From Plasmopara viticola (taxonomy: Eukaryota; Oomycota; Peronosporomycetes; Peronosporales; Peronosporaceae): DNA of 64,000 nucleotides. Below, one piece after another: positions 1-12,277 of the stretch. Where the stretch lies: positions 62,001 through 126,000 of the forward strand of contig MBPM02000016.1 of NCBI GenBank assembly GCA_001695595.3, in the 5' to 3' direction. The notes under the pieces are model-generated. The model saw only the letters and a list, made by a program, of their open reading frames with translations. It did not search any database and had not been told where the DNA came from. A program made the translations under genes and the position numbers. Positions within the stretch are counted from its first letter, which is position 1, and every line of letters starts with the position of its first letter.

Positions 1-420
1 CCAATCTTTTCCTAGCGTTAATGTGATGTGATAATGATTATGCAAGGATTAGGGCCGAGCTAGTGTGGCTTTTATATTCAGATATATATATATATTGCAC
101 CACATGACTAGTAGCTAGCAAATAGCAAATTGAAAGCCTCATACGTTTCTTAGCGCACATATTTAAGGTATGTTGTGCGAGTATTTTCATGTGGCAAGCG
201 GCGGGACGAGGGATTTTGAATTTGAAATCATCTAAATATTTACTAGATTCAACTGTACCAAACTACACAAAGAATTTTTTCATATTCCTACAAAGACACG
301 AGGCGTATTCGCAGTTTAATGGCCATGGTAAAGGTAAATCCATAATAATTGTGTAAGTATTAATGTTTGCTACGCTACTCTGAATTCGAAGTATGCGCAT
401 AGATTTCATAGTGCCTACAT

Positions 421-803
421 TACAGTGTCGCATTCCGCAACTAGTATGCTAATAGAGGAAGTCACTGTGCAGTGCAGATCCTTCTTTCAATAATGATGCT
501 GTAGCGAGCACATGCTGAAGTAAGACACAACGAGCGTTGCGAATGTCAGCCTTAGAATGCATGCTTAAAAGCCTCTCAATAACGCCAATAACGCGTTGTC
601 ATGACTCATGAGTTCGAAAATTCTCGGATGTCGATTAAGGATGTCGATCGCTGATGAAGGATACAAGCTTCACGTGCAAATATTTTACGATGTGCCTAAA
701 ATGCTGCCATATCTCATTCTAGTATTCTCACCAGGAAAAAGACCTGCACTGCACAGTGACTTTCTTTATTAAGCTTATTAGCTACGAAATGCGACACAGT
801 AAC
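421..803. repeat. Imperfect inverted repeat, about 70-bp arms
   Basis: The left arm (about 421-490) and the right arm (about 733-803) are reverse complements with roughly three quarters identity. They share the perfect 18-bp core AGTCACTGTGCAGTGCAG (left) and CTGCACTGCACAGTGACT (right), plus the outer match GTGTCGCATT / AATGCGACAC. About 240 bp lies between the arms. The arrangement fits a fold-back or MITE-type element, but no target-site duplication was identified and no transposase is present. Confidence 0.6.
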
Positions 804-2379
804 GAAGGCAAGCAAAAAGAAGTCGCTTTGTGCTGACTCACCCGGTGAGTCAATGAGTCTCACCGCCCGTATGTCAGTTGGCCTAATCGACGCATAACGT
901 GCATGAAGCAGATAAAAACCAGAAAAAGAATTACACCTTTTCGCGTGACGATGCTCTCGCACATACATGTCTCATTTAAATTTAGCAGCTATCTAAAATT
1001 ATCAAGTCTATTTACGTCCGTCGTGTAGATCCGTTTTACCAAAACGACCTACAAAGTACTCCAGCGTTAGAACTTCAAGCAAATCTGACAAGTTGAGTAT
1101 CACGTATTGATTATAATTGATGCGGAAGTATGTCGCGTCATATTCCTGTAACTTTTACCATTCATGCTCACTTTATACGTCGCGGATTAAAAACATTCTG
1201 GATATTTCACAAGAAGTTATATTTGTAGCATTACTTTACGTTGTAAATTTTCAATACATTCTGTCACCGTTGCCCGTACATTAAAAAAGCCTGGACTAAG
1301 TGAGTCATTCAAAAAGGTAGATTTGCATTTAAATATATTTATATGACCCATAAAGCTGAGGTAATTCATAAATCAGGTCTACTGTGTACCATAGGATCAT
1401 ACTAATAATATAGCAGGGTTAAAATACTTTTTTTGCCCGAAACCGCTGAATTTTATGCTACCAAAGATACAAGCTAGGTCTAAATTTTCTATAGCGCTAT
1501 ACGCTGGTAGCTATCCGACATTTTCTGGGTTATTATGTTGCTGCATCTCACTTTTGGAGTGTAATAAATCCAGTTCCAAAGTAGGTCCCTTTTGTAGCCA
1601 AACAGAGCGCCTTTCCACTCGAGCCACATGGTCGGTGAGCCAGAACCGCTGAGTCTACGGACTAATATACACTATAAGATCTCTCTTACTTATATAATAC
1701 TACCCGGCCGCCGACAACTTTGCGAGCAATAATTCCTGACCGGTGTGTTTTGAGCGATTCCAGCTCGCTCTACTACCTGGCTTACAGTCTTTGCAATCAT
1801 GCTAACATTATGTCATTTGTGAAAGCTTTGATGGCCTTTTATACGACTGAGTAAGTATTTTGTTCTAGTTTTAAGCTTAGTTACTGCTGTTCTACTTTTA
1901 AGTAGCAGAATACGGGTGTTCGGGTTGCAATATGATATGCAACTGGTGACCGCGCGCTGTTCCAGCTTGCTCCGAGACTCGTCTGATCCCGCTTTGCCGA
2001 TCTCGCATATTCGTGCGTATGTAATTAATGTACAATATAGATGCTTGTAAATGGCCCAAGCTTGAACTTTGCTGAGTCTTTTACCATACAGTCTGTCCGA
2101 CGTGTTGAAATACAGCAGTATGTAAGAGATAATTAAAAAGTTGCAAGGCCTTTCTGAGCATAATATTTTAGCTTGAAGCTTACAATGCTTATTGCCGTGT
2201 CCTTTTTAATATCTAATCAAACATGACGTTCGCTCGGTTATTACAGTTCTCTGTAAAGAGATAGTACGTGATTGTCTTCGGATAGAGTGATATACCTGTG
2301 TGGAGCGCATTACTTCAAAAAAGGGTCTGGACCCTCCAGCAATTCAACAAATTCGCACAAAATATAACACTATATAGTA

Positions 2380-2745
2380 AAGGTACGATAGAACTTTGTG
2401 CACATCACTGTCAGCAATAAATAAGCATATGTGTTCCTGGCACGTGCTGACGTTTCATTCGAGTGACGCATACCATGACACAAAATTTTCGGTACCTCAA
2501 ACTATTCGTGAAGAGCACAACATAAAAAAGAAAAGGGTCTGCTCTGCACAGTGCACGTCTGTAGCTCAACAAAGTACCTATGGAAATAAGATTTGACAAC
2601 ATATAACGAAGGCAAAATGGAAGCCTGTGCACGTCGCCGTCGACAATTAAAGATATCCGTGTTATCGAGATGCCATTCGTGTACCGCCCATCGTGAAACA
2701 TTAATTCGCGATAATTTAAGTATCGCGTCGTTGGACGGCAATAAA
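2380..2745 (+). repeat. Diverged direct repeat, period about 227 bp
   Basis: Sequence around 2380-2520 recurs at about 2606-2745 in the same orientation. The clearest match is TGTGCACATCACTGTCAGCA near 2397 against TGTGCACGTCGCCGTCGACA near 2624, followed by further scattered agreement. The copies are too diverged for a recent duplication. No coding function is visible. Confidence 0.4.
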
Positions 2746-4429
2746 GATACGATGCTCACATAGAAAGCACAGAGGGTTTTCTCAAACGATTGGACTTTAT
2801 TCGCGTTTCTCGTTTTAATATTTTCCATTAGTCAATTGTATGTGTAGCAGCACTGCTATCTTCCAATCTTACCGAAAGTTACCTGTGTTGAGCTGACGTG
2901 CAAAGAGTTAGCAGGAATATTTGCCATGTATGTCTTAGGCACATGTTATCAGTATTGAGTACACATCAGACGTTCGACGTCGCGTCGGTTGCGCGGCGTC
3001 ATTTGATTACATAACAGGCACTTTCGCTGAACGCTGATTTGGAGAGCGTTGAGTGGCCACGTAACCTACTTACGCGTCCTCGCACGGCGATCATTAATTG
3101 GGTTATTGTGTTTAGCTGAGCACATCAAATTAAAAATATGGACGAAAACGTTATCGTCGTCACAGCCGATTGCTCAGTATTTCTTAAAGCAATACGCGCA
3201 GCTAACACACTTTCTATGCTAAAAGAGTTCGTTCGTTTTGAATGTCTTGGCAGGACTTGCACGAATAAATGCATCATCCTTTTACAACAATGATATCAGG
3301 CTCCTTTTACCTTCTTGATGGGCCTTAACGTATAAGCTTAGTAGAAATGGGTTTTCACTATCGCATGTATCCGCATCATTCTTAGACATTATAGACTCTA
3401 AAGTAATATTGCGGACGCCATCAATCATAGTCTATGACATAACGTCATTTCGGATGGCGCTGCCCGTACGTTCATCAGCTGTCGTGCGTATACTGCGCAA
3501 CAAACGCTCAGTCCGTCTTTATATTTTAAGTTTAACAGCATCACTAGTTGCTGTGTATACTCCCGATCTAACGGATTAAGTGTATGCATGTGCAAGAATT
3601 TAGATTTTGCAGTAATAAGCCCCGCTTTACCGTCGTCGTCTCAATTCGTGGTATTGATGTGTTAATAACTATTAATTGCAGCATGTAGCCTTAGCAGAAA
3701 AGTGTTTCATCAAGCACATGCTGACTCAATTTTTGCGTGATGCATTTGCACGAAACATTTTTCTGCGTTAATATAGTTTCCGTGTCTTTTGTCATGTCTT
3801 TTATTAAATTTGAGACGCGATGTTGGCACACAAACTCGTGATTAAATTAATGCTTGGTCAGGTCAGAGGTTTTGGCGGTCCGAGCATTGCCTGATATATG
3901 CCTGCGATCGATCATTCTTTCAGGTTTGAAGGTGGCAGAATCAACATTTTCTTAGTGCAAAGGTATTGATAGTTCGGACTTCGGTTGTCCATCTGGACCT
4001 AGGAGATAGAAGAGAGACGGGAGAGGTGGCTGTGTCGCAATCCGTAGTGACGGACATTACGTATAAACAACGGGAAGCTTATGGAGAGCTCGATGAGAGC
4101 ATACTCCGTCACAAGTAGCTGTGTGAGATCAAAGATGACATTCCTCGTAGCCTTTTTCAAGCGGGTTTAATAGACAAAGCCAAATATACAGTAGGCGAGA
4201 GGCTTCTTGACCATTTCCAGCCGAGCACCAGTGCGACTGGCTATTTCGTGAGAGAAAAACTTACATGGATCTGACGGAAAATGAAAAAGACTTTGTTTGC
4301 AGGTCATGGTGCCGAGCGGTCTGATTTATTGCGCGCTGAAAGTGCTCTTTAAAGGCCGATTTATTATCGCCCGGCATCTTTTAGTGGCAGTGACTTACAA
4401 CCGACAGATTAATGATCCCGATGACCAAC

Positions 4430-4496
4430 TTGAAGCCAGAGAATTATAAAGCAGCAATCTAAGGTAGATTGCTGCTTCATAATTCTCTAGCTTTGA
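4430..4496. repeat. Near-perfect long hairpin
   Basis: Arms 4438-4461 and 4465-4488 pair over 24 bp with one mismatch around a 3-nt AGG loop. Pairing extends outwards to about 4430-4496 with one further mismatch and two possible G-U pairs. The whole foldback is about 32 bp per arm. It could be the tip of a degenerate palindromic transposon or a small-RNA precursor; nothing in the DNA decides between these. Confidence 0.75.
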
Positions 4497-4623
4497 CCTC
4501 AATTGTTTCTGCATTGTGTGAATACAGAAAAATGGCGACTTTGACTCCCTCTCAAAACGTTTGTACTTAAAGCCCGAGTCCAAGTTAACATTCTAATCGG
4601 ATAGGGGCTTCTTGTTACCAAAC

Positions 4624-6344
4624 TTAGTCTTTCAAACACACGGCATTGAGTGATTGGTGAGCATGTTCTCGATCGAAACGAGGCCAATTTTCTCGATGCC
4701 GTTTGCACTGGTAGGACACTGATATTTTTCGATACTCTAGACAAAAGCGAGTGGCCAAGCTGGCCGCAGCCAATACAGCTCCACTATTCGCAACCTGGAG
4801 CTGCGGCTTCGACGAATTGACTTTGTAGAATTCATCGGCTTTCTGCAGCGACTCAAGGTTCTTAAAAAGGTCAAAATTTTGATTCACTTCTTCATGCAAT
4901 AGATGCCAAGCTCCAATCGCAGTAGGCGAAGTAGCGTGTTCACATAGAGAAAAAAAGTGGGTCGGCTGGCCTGTTTGACACTAATACTGTAGTCGTTGTC
5001 GAAGCTCATCAAATCGATTGACATAAGCATAAGCTCAGACATGCCATAAACTTTGAGCGCGAAGGAGAGATATTTTATCTCATTCATTGACGTCGACCCT
5101 TTTGCGTATGTCACTGAACTAAGACAAAATTAATGTATCCATCAGCTTTTTCTACTTTGTTCTTGATGTGGGGCTTAGTCGCACACTCAACGTAATTAAT
5201 CGTGTGCGACCTAGTTAGCTCGTAAAGCTCCTAACCAATTTTCGTCAACACTCCAAAGCACATAAAGACGATTGCCCTCAGAAGATGACAGTAGCTGTAG
5301 AGTTATAATGCCTAAATCTTCCAGCTGTAAATACGCATTGGCGCGTTAACTTTAAAGCGACAAAGCGTTGTGTTATATTATGGATGGTGACTAAGTATGA
5401 TCAATTGAAAAAATTTCGATTGTCCTACGTACTTTGCTTCTACTATCTTGTTCTTCGATTTTAGCTTGATCTCTGCTGACTGAAGTACTCAAAAATAAAT
5501 GCGAAAATTTTGCTGATCTAACCTGCTGGAAATGTCAATCAAGCTGCGGCCAAGTTACTTTTTACGACGAGTTTAGACGAAGCTGCCGCTGGATTCGTTG
5601 GTCACCTTCATCATGGGCGATATTGAAATTTTTGGAAATGGATATCACCGTTGGATAAAACTCGAGATTGCGCGCGGCCATGTTGTATACTTGGTACTTA
5701 ATATCTATACGGGAGCAAGTAGCTCGCCATGCTAACTTCCGTGTTGATAAAGCTGTCCTTCCCACTTCTTCGCTTTCTGCACTGCCTTTAATATCGAGAT
5801 TTTCATGAGCATCTGTTTGCATTTATCTTTGCACGTCTTTGTTATGTTGCTGAATTGACTTAATAAGGTCATAACACTATTATGCTTGTCGAGATCAATT
5901 TCGTTGTGCAAGTAATAGCCGTACGACAAGGGATCGAGCTGAGACGGTGTGTTCTTCCTGTGCACAGGATGCAACGTAGAATTTGGTTGCAGATGCTGCC
6001 ATTCACCATAGATGCGCATGGACATGCACTCGACAAAAAGATAAGGAAACAGGCCGTTGACGTTATGTCGGTCACAAGATTTACTATTGTTTGAACGAAT
6101 CAAGTTCGCATCTCAGTCCACATTGGAAATTTCGATAAATAATTAGCCACCGAGCACGTCAATGCCTTGAAAATGTTCCACTTGCACGCTCGTGTGTAAG
6201 TCGGACTTCTTTCGATTTTACCAAAAATAGGAGATTTGTACCAGGGAGTATGAAAATTTGACCAAATCCGGTATCGGTATACAGCTTCCCAAGCGCCTTT
6301 TTACCATAAGGTTTGCCAAGGAATGAGGCCAAATACTTTTGCAT
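4624..6344 (-). pseudogene. Fragmented minus-strand coding relic
   Basis: A run of minus-strand open segments lies at 6344-6159, 6103-5732, 5822-5562, 5114-4884 and 4899-4624. They are in changing frames and separated by stops. The middle pieces have normal protein-like composition with no low complexity: one is rich in Lys/Cys helices, and the next carries FYPTVISISKNFNI. Together they look like one gene broken by frameshifts and stops. I do not recognise the family. A degraded retroelement gag or a dead host gene are both possible. The hairpin at 4430-4496 lies just past its 3' end. Confidence 0.35.
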
Positions 6345-7203
6345 TGATGTTTACGCAGATTTAAGCCCGGTCATACTGAGACGAGGCAGAGCGTACATTT
6401 ATGCAAACGTGACAAAGGACCAATCTCTACGTGAGGCGTACCGGTGCTCGATGAAAAAAGGTCGAAGAGTCTCTATACAACGACGCACAAGGGCAGCGTC
6501 AGCCCTACTTCAGTTGGTGGATCCTGACGAATAACACGTAGCCGAGGTATAGCCAGTCGACAGCGTGCCTATCTAACTATCCTCTCTGCGATAGGTTTAA
6601 ATGCTGGAGATTCTTCAGAAAAGAGTTGTGGGCTTCCTGGAGGAAACAAGCTTGACTAATTACATATATTATCTAGGCGTTGCTTATAGCAACTGCAAAG
6701 AGGTGACATGGGGCTGTATTTTCCATCGAATAGGCCCTGAAGGGAACAGCTTAAAGCCGATAGAGACCTTTGTTGAGTTGACTAGTCAGCGGCAGATAGA
6801 AATGTGCTTGTGTGGTTCAATTGAAAGATTTTCTACTTTCAAGACTACGTTATCGCTCTATTAACCGAGTGGTCCTGATTTTACCGATCTAACTCCTAGC
6901 GGGTACGATTTACACCTTGTACCGTGTTAAAGTTTTTCAAAAAAAGTTCAATACCACTTTATTCTGGTGTGCAATGTTGCTTTAAGCGTGCCTGTGAGGT
7001 TGGAGTTGGTCTGCTCTTTTGTTAATATGCCCAATTTACTCGAATGATCGAGCAGTCATGCTCCAAGCCGCAATCCGTAATTATCACCAACACCAGTCAC
7101 AGCTCTCGCTTTAGATTACTTCTCCTTTCCGTAAAATGAACGATTTGGGCTAGTAGCCTTAACTAGGCATACTTAGAAAGGGTAAGAAAAACTTACCGCA
7201 AAT

Positions 7204-7668
7204 GTGCTTAATCCTCTTCTGACTTTACTCGCGAGTACAATGTACCACGAGAGGCTGACAAAGTGGTTATGTGCATACAGAAATAGGGCTATTCATCAGA
7301 ACCCGCCTTTTTGTCTTTTTCACCAAATGGACAGGTTTGATCATGAGCAGCCACAACTCATCGTCGATTCCAGAGTTTACGCCCCTTCACTGCGCAAGAT
7401 GATGCGTTTGGCTTTAATAATTCCCATCGCAAAACAGTTCGCCTTCATGTTGCGCTTGTATACGTTGACGATGTACATCGATGTTGAGCACACGTATACG
7501 TCCTTATTAAATCGAACATCTGGCGATCACTTAGAGGATGAAACTTTAACTGTTATAAAAGTTGACTGGGATAGCCTCGATGCTGATCGCAACGCCACAC
7601 TCTGGTACTCTTGTCACGAAGTAGCAAATGATCTCATTGGTTTTGTGGATCCCATTGTTGAAAGATGA
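7204..7668 (+). pseudogene. Longest open frame of the left desert; possible Copia RT fragment
   Basis: A 154-codon open stretch beginning with GTG rather than ATG. It contains VYAPSLRKMMRLALIIPIAK, which loosely resembles the Ty1/copia reverse-transcriptase segment around the YAPV..R..(T/M)RL..A motif. The catalytic YVDD box is not seen in frame; after the stop the + strand reads DDLVLIES in another frame near 7666-7690. I treat this as a retroelement relic rather than a gene. The copia assignment is inference from a short motif. Confidence 0.3.
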
Positions 7669-7931
7669 CTTGGTCTTGATCGAGTCTTGCAGATACATCC
7701 CCAAGAATATCGCTCACTTACTGGTATCCTAGAATCTCGAAGTCCTATCAAATGGCCCGGAGCAGATACGACTTGTCGACTTGTCCGCGATCGCTGCGTT
7801 AGCCCAGGAGTTCCTGGTATTGAGCACTCGGTATCTAATTTCCCGAACTTTAAAGCGTCATATTCCATTAACGTAGACGAGATAAAAGCATGAAAATGCT
7901 TTATCGCAGTTTCAAGTGCAAACTTAGCCAT

Positions 7932-9490
7932 AGCAATCTTATAGGTTAAATCTCAGCGCATTGTGCCTTCAAGCATAGACTTGGTCTTTCTTAGTCTGCA
8001 GCGGTTAGCCGCTTGTTTATCTTCGCTACCATCTAACCTGTAAGGCTACGATATTAAAAGCTGACCGTTGTTCTCTACACTGGCAGCGACAAATGCAGAT
8101 GTACAATCTTGCTCGCAAGCCCCATTATGCCCACGTTGTCATGAACATCTGGCAAATCGAAGACAAAGTTAACAATTGGGTACCGAAAAGCATTGTAAAG
8201 GAGTCGAGATGTAACCTGCGGATTTTAATCCCAGGCAGTTTTCACTAATTCTTACTTTCTTGGCCACACACTTGTACACGTAAAATCATGGATTTGTAGA
8301 AGTAATAAGAAAATATCGGCCGAAACCACCGCTAGCTGATGCTTTATATGTCTCCATAAATATGTCGTACTGCAGGTTTTTGTCTCTTTGAATAAGCGAC
8401 TCGAGCTGCATCTATGGAATCCGTCTGCTCACGCATAGCGATTCCGCTGTAATCACGTTCAATAGTTTAGCCACCCGACTTAGGCATATTGCCTACGAGA
8501 AATATGTGCCTTTGGACTGCCATCCGAAAAAAGTTTCTGACGATTGCCAATATAGCTTTTTGTCAACTCAAAACCTGGCCTGTACCGACAACTTGCCTTA
8601 TATGCAACACGAAAATTTGCGAAGAATACCAACCTTTTTGCAATTTTCTAGGGCAAATGGAACATATTTATTGCTGTACGCAGGATTTTATGGTCTTGAT
8701 TAAACGGCAAGCAACTTCGTGACATGAACGGGGTAGCTTCGTCCGGCAGCTTTTAATTTCTTGGATTGATTCTAGATATTTTACTTGCATCCGCTCTATC
8801 GAGTTGCATCAAACATCCTCATCCAAAATGAAAAATTTGTTCGATTTTTTGATAGGGCTTTGATAATTTTATTGCCACCTCTAAAAATATTTGGCTTCTA
8901 GTCTAGCCTTAAACTGAAAAAGGTCACATTTTGTTGGGCTCAGCATTTTTGACGCCTATGAAATTGCCCCTTATAAAATGCACCTGCTGCAACACTGCGA
9001 CCACTTGAAATGGCAATTTTTTCTCCAGGTTTTATGACAACCTGAGGTTGCCTCTATCGGAGGAAAGAATGGACTACTTATGGATGACGACTGGAATTGG
9101 CAGACGACCTGCAGTAGTGACTGTAGCCCCTCGACCCACTCGGAAAATGACCAAAGGTATCAATATTCGATTTTGTCTTCTTTCACCTGTTTTCCGGTGT
9201 GACGTTTAAAATGTATTTTCGTCTATATAGATATCTCAAATTCAATTACATTTGTTGATATCAAGAGCAGGTATTGTTGTATTAATTGCGTAGTGATTTA
9301 CTAAAGAGAAAGAAGGATTATTTTAAAAGAAAAGGATTTATAAACAGTTGTCGAGAGGTTCAATGATCTAAAAATCAATTTTAAATTAACTAAGCTGAAA
9401 AAATCTCAGTTCGTGTATTAAATTAACAGCGGACTTGTATCTGCTATTGATGTAGTATTCGAAAAATCAGACATGTAAAGCTTGGAAAAG
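7932..9490. other. Intergenic repeat-derived DNA, nothing identified
   Basis: Short overlapping open frames on both strands, none with a recognisable domain. The stretch 9170-9480 is notably AT-rich immediately before an abrupt GC-rich segment. Confidence 0.5.
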
Positions 9491-9770
9491 GTTGGGGTGA
9501 CGCCCTCCTTCCAAGCGCGGGGGCTAAATGCTCGCGCGCTTCGGGCAGGTGCTCTCGGGCATCTGCAGGTCTCTAACGAGTCTCACCCTTGACGCGACGG
9601 TCTCCAGCTCCGGGCGCCACCTGGGCTCTTACCAAGTCAGAGCTAAGCAAAATAATGGAAGACCCTCACGACCTCGGTGCTGGCTGCACTGCCCGCCGAA
9701 CGAGACCCGACGTATGCGGACACCACTCTATGCCGTGGACTAGCCAGACTGAGCCTAGCACGTGCATAAC
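9490..9770. repeat. GC-rich island with sharp edges
   Basis: About 280 bp of clearly GC-rich sequence sits between AT-rich flanks. It contains runs such as CAAGCGCGGGGGCT and GCTCGCGCGCTTCGGGCAGG. It starts with TGACGCCC near 9497, and the following AT-rich tail ends with a TACATTACA-type repeat near 9790-9806. It may be a solo LTR or SINE-like insertion because of its compositional break, but I found no clear target-site duplication or second copy in the window. Confidence 0.4.
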
Positions 9771-9839
9771 TTGGCAACGCGATAACGTAATACATTACAT
9801 TACATACAGACATGTAAACGCTGCCGCAATTGATAGATA

Positions 9840-10921
9840 ATAAATATATGACATGTTAAAGCTAAGGGTATCCTTGAAGAAGGGCAGGAATCCGAGTGTT
9901 CAACATCACATTATTTGAAAGGGCATAAATACGCAGTTTCCGTGTGCGTCACTCGTTTTGTATGCTATTCAAAGAATTTATTTGAAGATGAGTCTAATGT
10001 TTGGCATGCGTAGCAATGGACACCGAGACCTTGCAGAAGTGCGCCGATACATATAGCCGAGTTCGTGTGGTAATGGCTGGAAATGAGGCCTTCAAAATGG
10101 TTTCTGATACAAAATTGGTATTTGTACCTACGACTGCGCCTCCAAAAAAAGGCTACGTGGGTGGCGAGTCAGAGGTGATTTGTCCACCGAAAAGCGGGAA
10201 GGCCACATAAGAGCCTATCCTTCCATCCCAGCAAAAAATGCGTGTCTATCATTCTTGGTGTCCCAAAAAAACTTGCCTTCAAGCAATAAAAAACAAAGGG
10301 TGCCGTGGGCACTAAAGCGAACACTCGCAATGGTCGTTGTCCACTAGACTTCTCCTCGGCCTCACCCAAAATCATGACGGAGGTCAGGATTCTCAGTATA
10401 CAGAACCCAACTTACAGTGTTTTTGCTGGTCAGTTGGGTCACCGCAGTGCAGACGTAAGCCCGCAAATACCAATAACCACCGTCTGTAATCACTTTCTTA
10501 CTCTTTCCTACTTCAAATACTGCCTTAGACTTCGCTTAATCACCACAAAGATGGGCGTGCTCTTTCATTAAAGCATTCATCATTCGTTCCACTCGATTTA
10601 CATTGCTTCTAAGCCATGCTAGTTTCTGGTATAGTACGATACAAATCGTCGCTAATACTGCAATTGCTGCTCATGGCATTGACGTACTTATTCAGTATTC
10701 TTTATTTCAAGAGCGTCCGTCGCTTGTGGATTGTAAAATATCTTCTTTGATTAAAAGGTGTTATGTACACAGAGATGAGTTGTAAATTGCCTATATTCTT
10801 AATTTCTTGCATAGCTTCTATCGATTTTGCCATAGACATAAAAAAAGCACATTGGCAAACTGCAGAACGATATCGGATTGGACAAAAACGGTTCATTTGT
10901 ATCAACTTAACACATCGGCAA
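9840..10921. other. Upstream region of the MoCF-domain gene; possible small relic ORF
   Basis: Holds a 63-codon ATG frame (10019-10210) whose protein contains PPKKGYVGGESEVICPPK, which I do not recognise, and an 88-codon frame at 10305-10571. Neither has a recognisable domain or clear splice partners, so I do not call a gene. The remainder is presumed 5' flank of the gene starting at 10922. Confidence 0.4.
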
Positions 10922-12003
10922 ATGTTGCACCCTCACCTGGCGGTTCGATGTCTTCCGAGTCGCCAAAGCTGCTGCTACAAGCATATATCTGCTTTGTCCA
11001 CTCGCTTCTTGTCAACCCTTACAACCGCTCCTTGTGCCGCCGTTTGTGTCATTGGTAATGAAGTTCTCACTGGAAAGGTCCTCAGTACTATATAACCTGT
11101 TTTAAATTTCTTTTACTTTACGATCTTTTTTCTTCAATCACGATGTTCACTAGACACTGGACACCAACTCGCACTGGATCTCCAAGCTTATGTTTCGTCG
11201 GGGAATTGACCTTAAGCGCATCGTGGTAGTTCCTGATGAGGAAGAGGCGATTGTGTCGACGGTGAAACATTTATCGCAGATGGTAGGCCTTAGTGGCTAC
11301 GTGTTCACAACGGGAGGAATCGGACCCACACACGATGACATCACTTACGAAAGTGTGGTATGTGAAAGTTTTAGCTTTGAGCATTGTCGCTCAGGTTTTG
11401 AAGCGAGTGCTGTTGTCGCTAGGCGAAGGCATTTGGTCTTGGCGTTGAAGTTCATAAAGCTACGATGACAAAGCTAGAAGCTGCTATGGCTGACCGCAAG
11501 GAAATGCTGACACAGGGTCGCAAGCGGATGGCTTTGCTACCTGCTGGATGCAAGACATTGACGACGAAATTTTGGACGCCGATTGCAGTTGTCGAAAATG
11601 TATACATTCTACCTGGCATTCCGTCAATGGTTCGCTCAATGCTCACATCCAACGCAGAGCATTTCGTTGGCGTACCAATTTTCCGCGCAATTGTTCGTGC
11701 AAGCAGCTAAAAATTCACAGAATATTAAATATTGTAGCTTATTGAGTTTTTGCTATTGCGCAGGTACATACGCTAAAGTATGAAGGTGACATTGCGAACC
11801 AGTTGACAGCAGTGCAGAATTTGCACCCAAACGTTGCTATTGGAAGTTACGTGAATTTAGCGAACGATGAAACGGGCGAAAAAGACACAAGTTTTAACAC
11901 GCGTCTTTCTATTGAAGGACGAGACGAGACTGAAGTACAATTAGTAAGCGCTGAGATTGCAAAGCTCTTCGATGGTGAGACCATCTTAGCTTCGGATGAG
12001 TAG
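10922..12003 (+). CDS. Molybdopterin-binding (MoCF_biosynth) domain protein, CinA/FAD-synthase-like, mitochondrial
   Basis: Proposed exons 10922-11077, 11154-11357, 11423-11692 and 11764-12003 encode 289 aa; all introns (76, 65 and 71 bp) are GT-AG and phase 0. After a presequence the protein reads VIGNEVLTGK..LDTN, then FRRGIDLKR, FTTGGIGPTHDD, MALLPAGC and YILPGIPSM. These are the signatures of the MoCF_biosynth fold shared by MogA/MoeA, CinA and the N-terminal domain of eukaryotic FAD synthase (FLAD1). No PAPS-reductase-like FAD synthase domain or CinA C-terminal deamidase follows, so this is a stand-alone domain; its activity is unknown. I chose the internal ATG at 10922 because residues 1-40 then form an Arg/Ser-rich, acid-free leader typical of mitochondrial import. 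An upstream in-frame ATG at 10763 would add 53 unrelated residues. The third donor (GTTCGT) is weak but is the only one I found that keeps the frame. It is convergent with the EDC4 gene 274 bp away. Confidence 0.85.
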
Positions 12004-12277
12004 AGAATTACGAAATCAGTGATTAAAGTGCAATCACCAAAACTTTAGGCTGATGAATTAGGATGTACTTTAAAGTCGTTCTTGTGATCTGAGAACATAC
12101 AGTGCGAGCTTGTGCACCAAAAACAGTAATGCTTTTGTTTTCATCAGACCGGAAGCTATAACATTCAATTTGAAAGCAGAGACAACAATTACTGTGCCAC
12201 AAATGTCGAACAAAAACGCAACCGCTTTTTCAGCACCCTCGCAAACGCCTTTCAAACCTTTGCTTTACGTTGACTGT

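Larger units (their letters stand above)
1..4429. other. Gene-poor AT-rich repeat desert
   Basis: No gene can be supported here. Open frames are short (under 110 codons), overlap on both strands and show no recognisable domain. The sequence is AT-rich with scattered direct and inverted repeats (listed separately at 421-803 and 2380-2745). It looks like old transposon-derived DNA with the coding capacity lost. I saw no tRNA-like cloverleaf or B-box. Confidence 0.6.

Noticed and set aside
10763..10921. In-frame upstream ATG of the MoCF-domain gene
   Set aside because: It would add 53 residues with no family similarity and hide the mitochondrial-type leader that begins at 10922.
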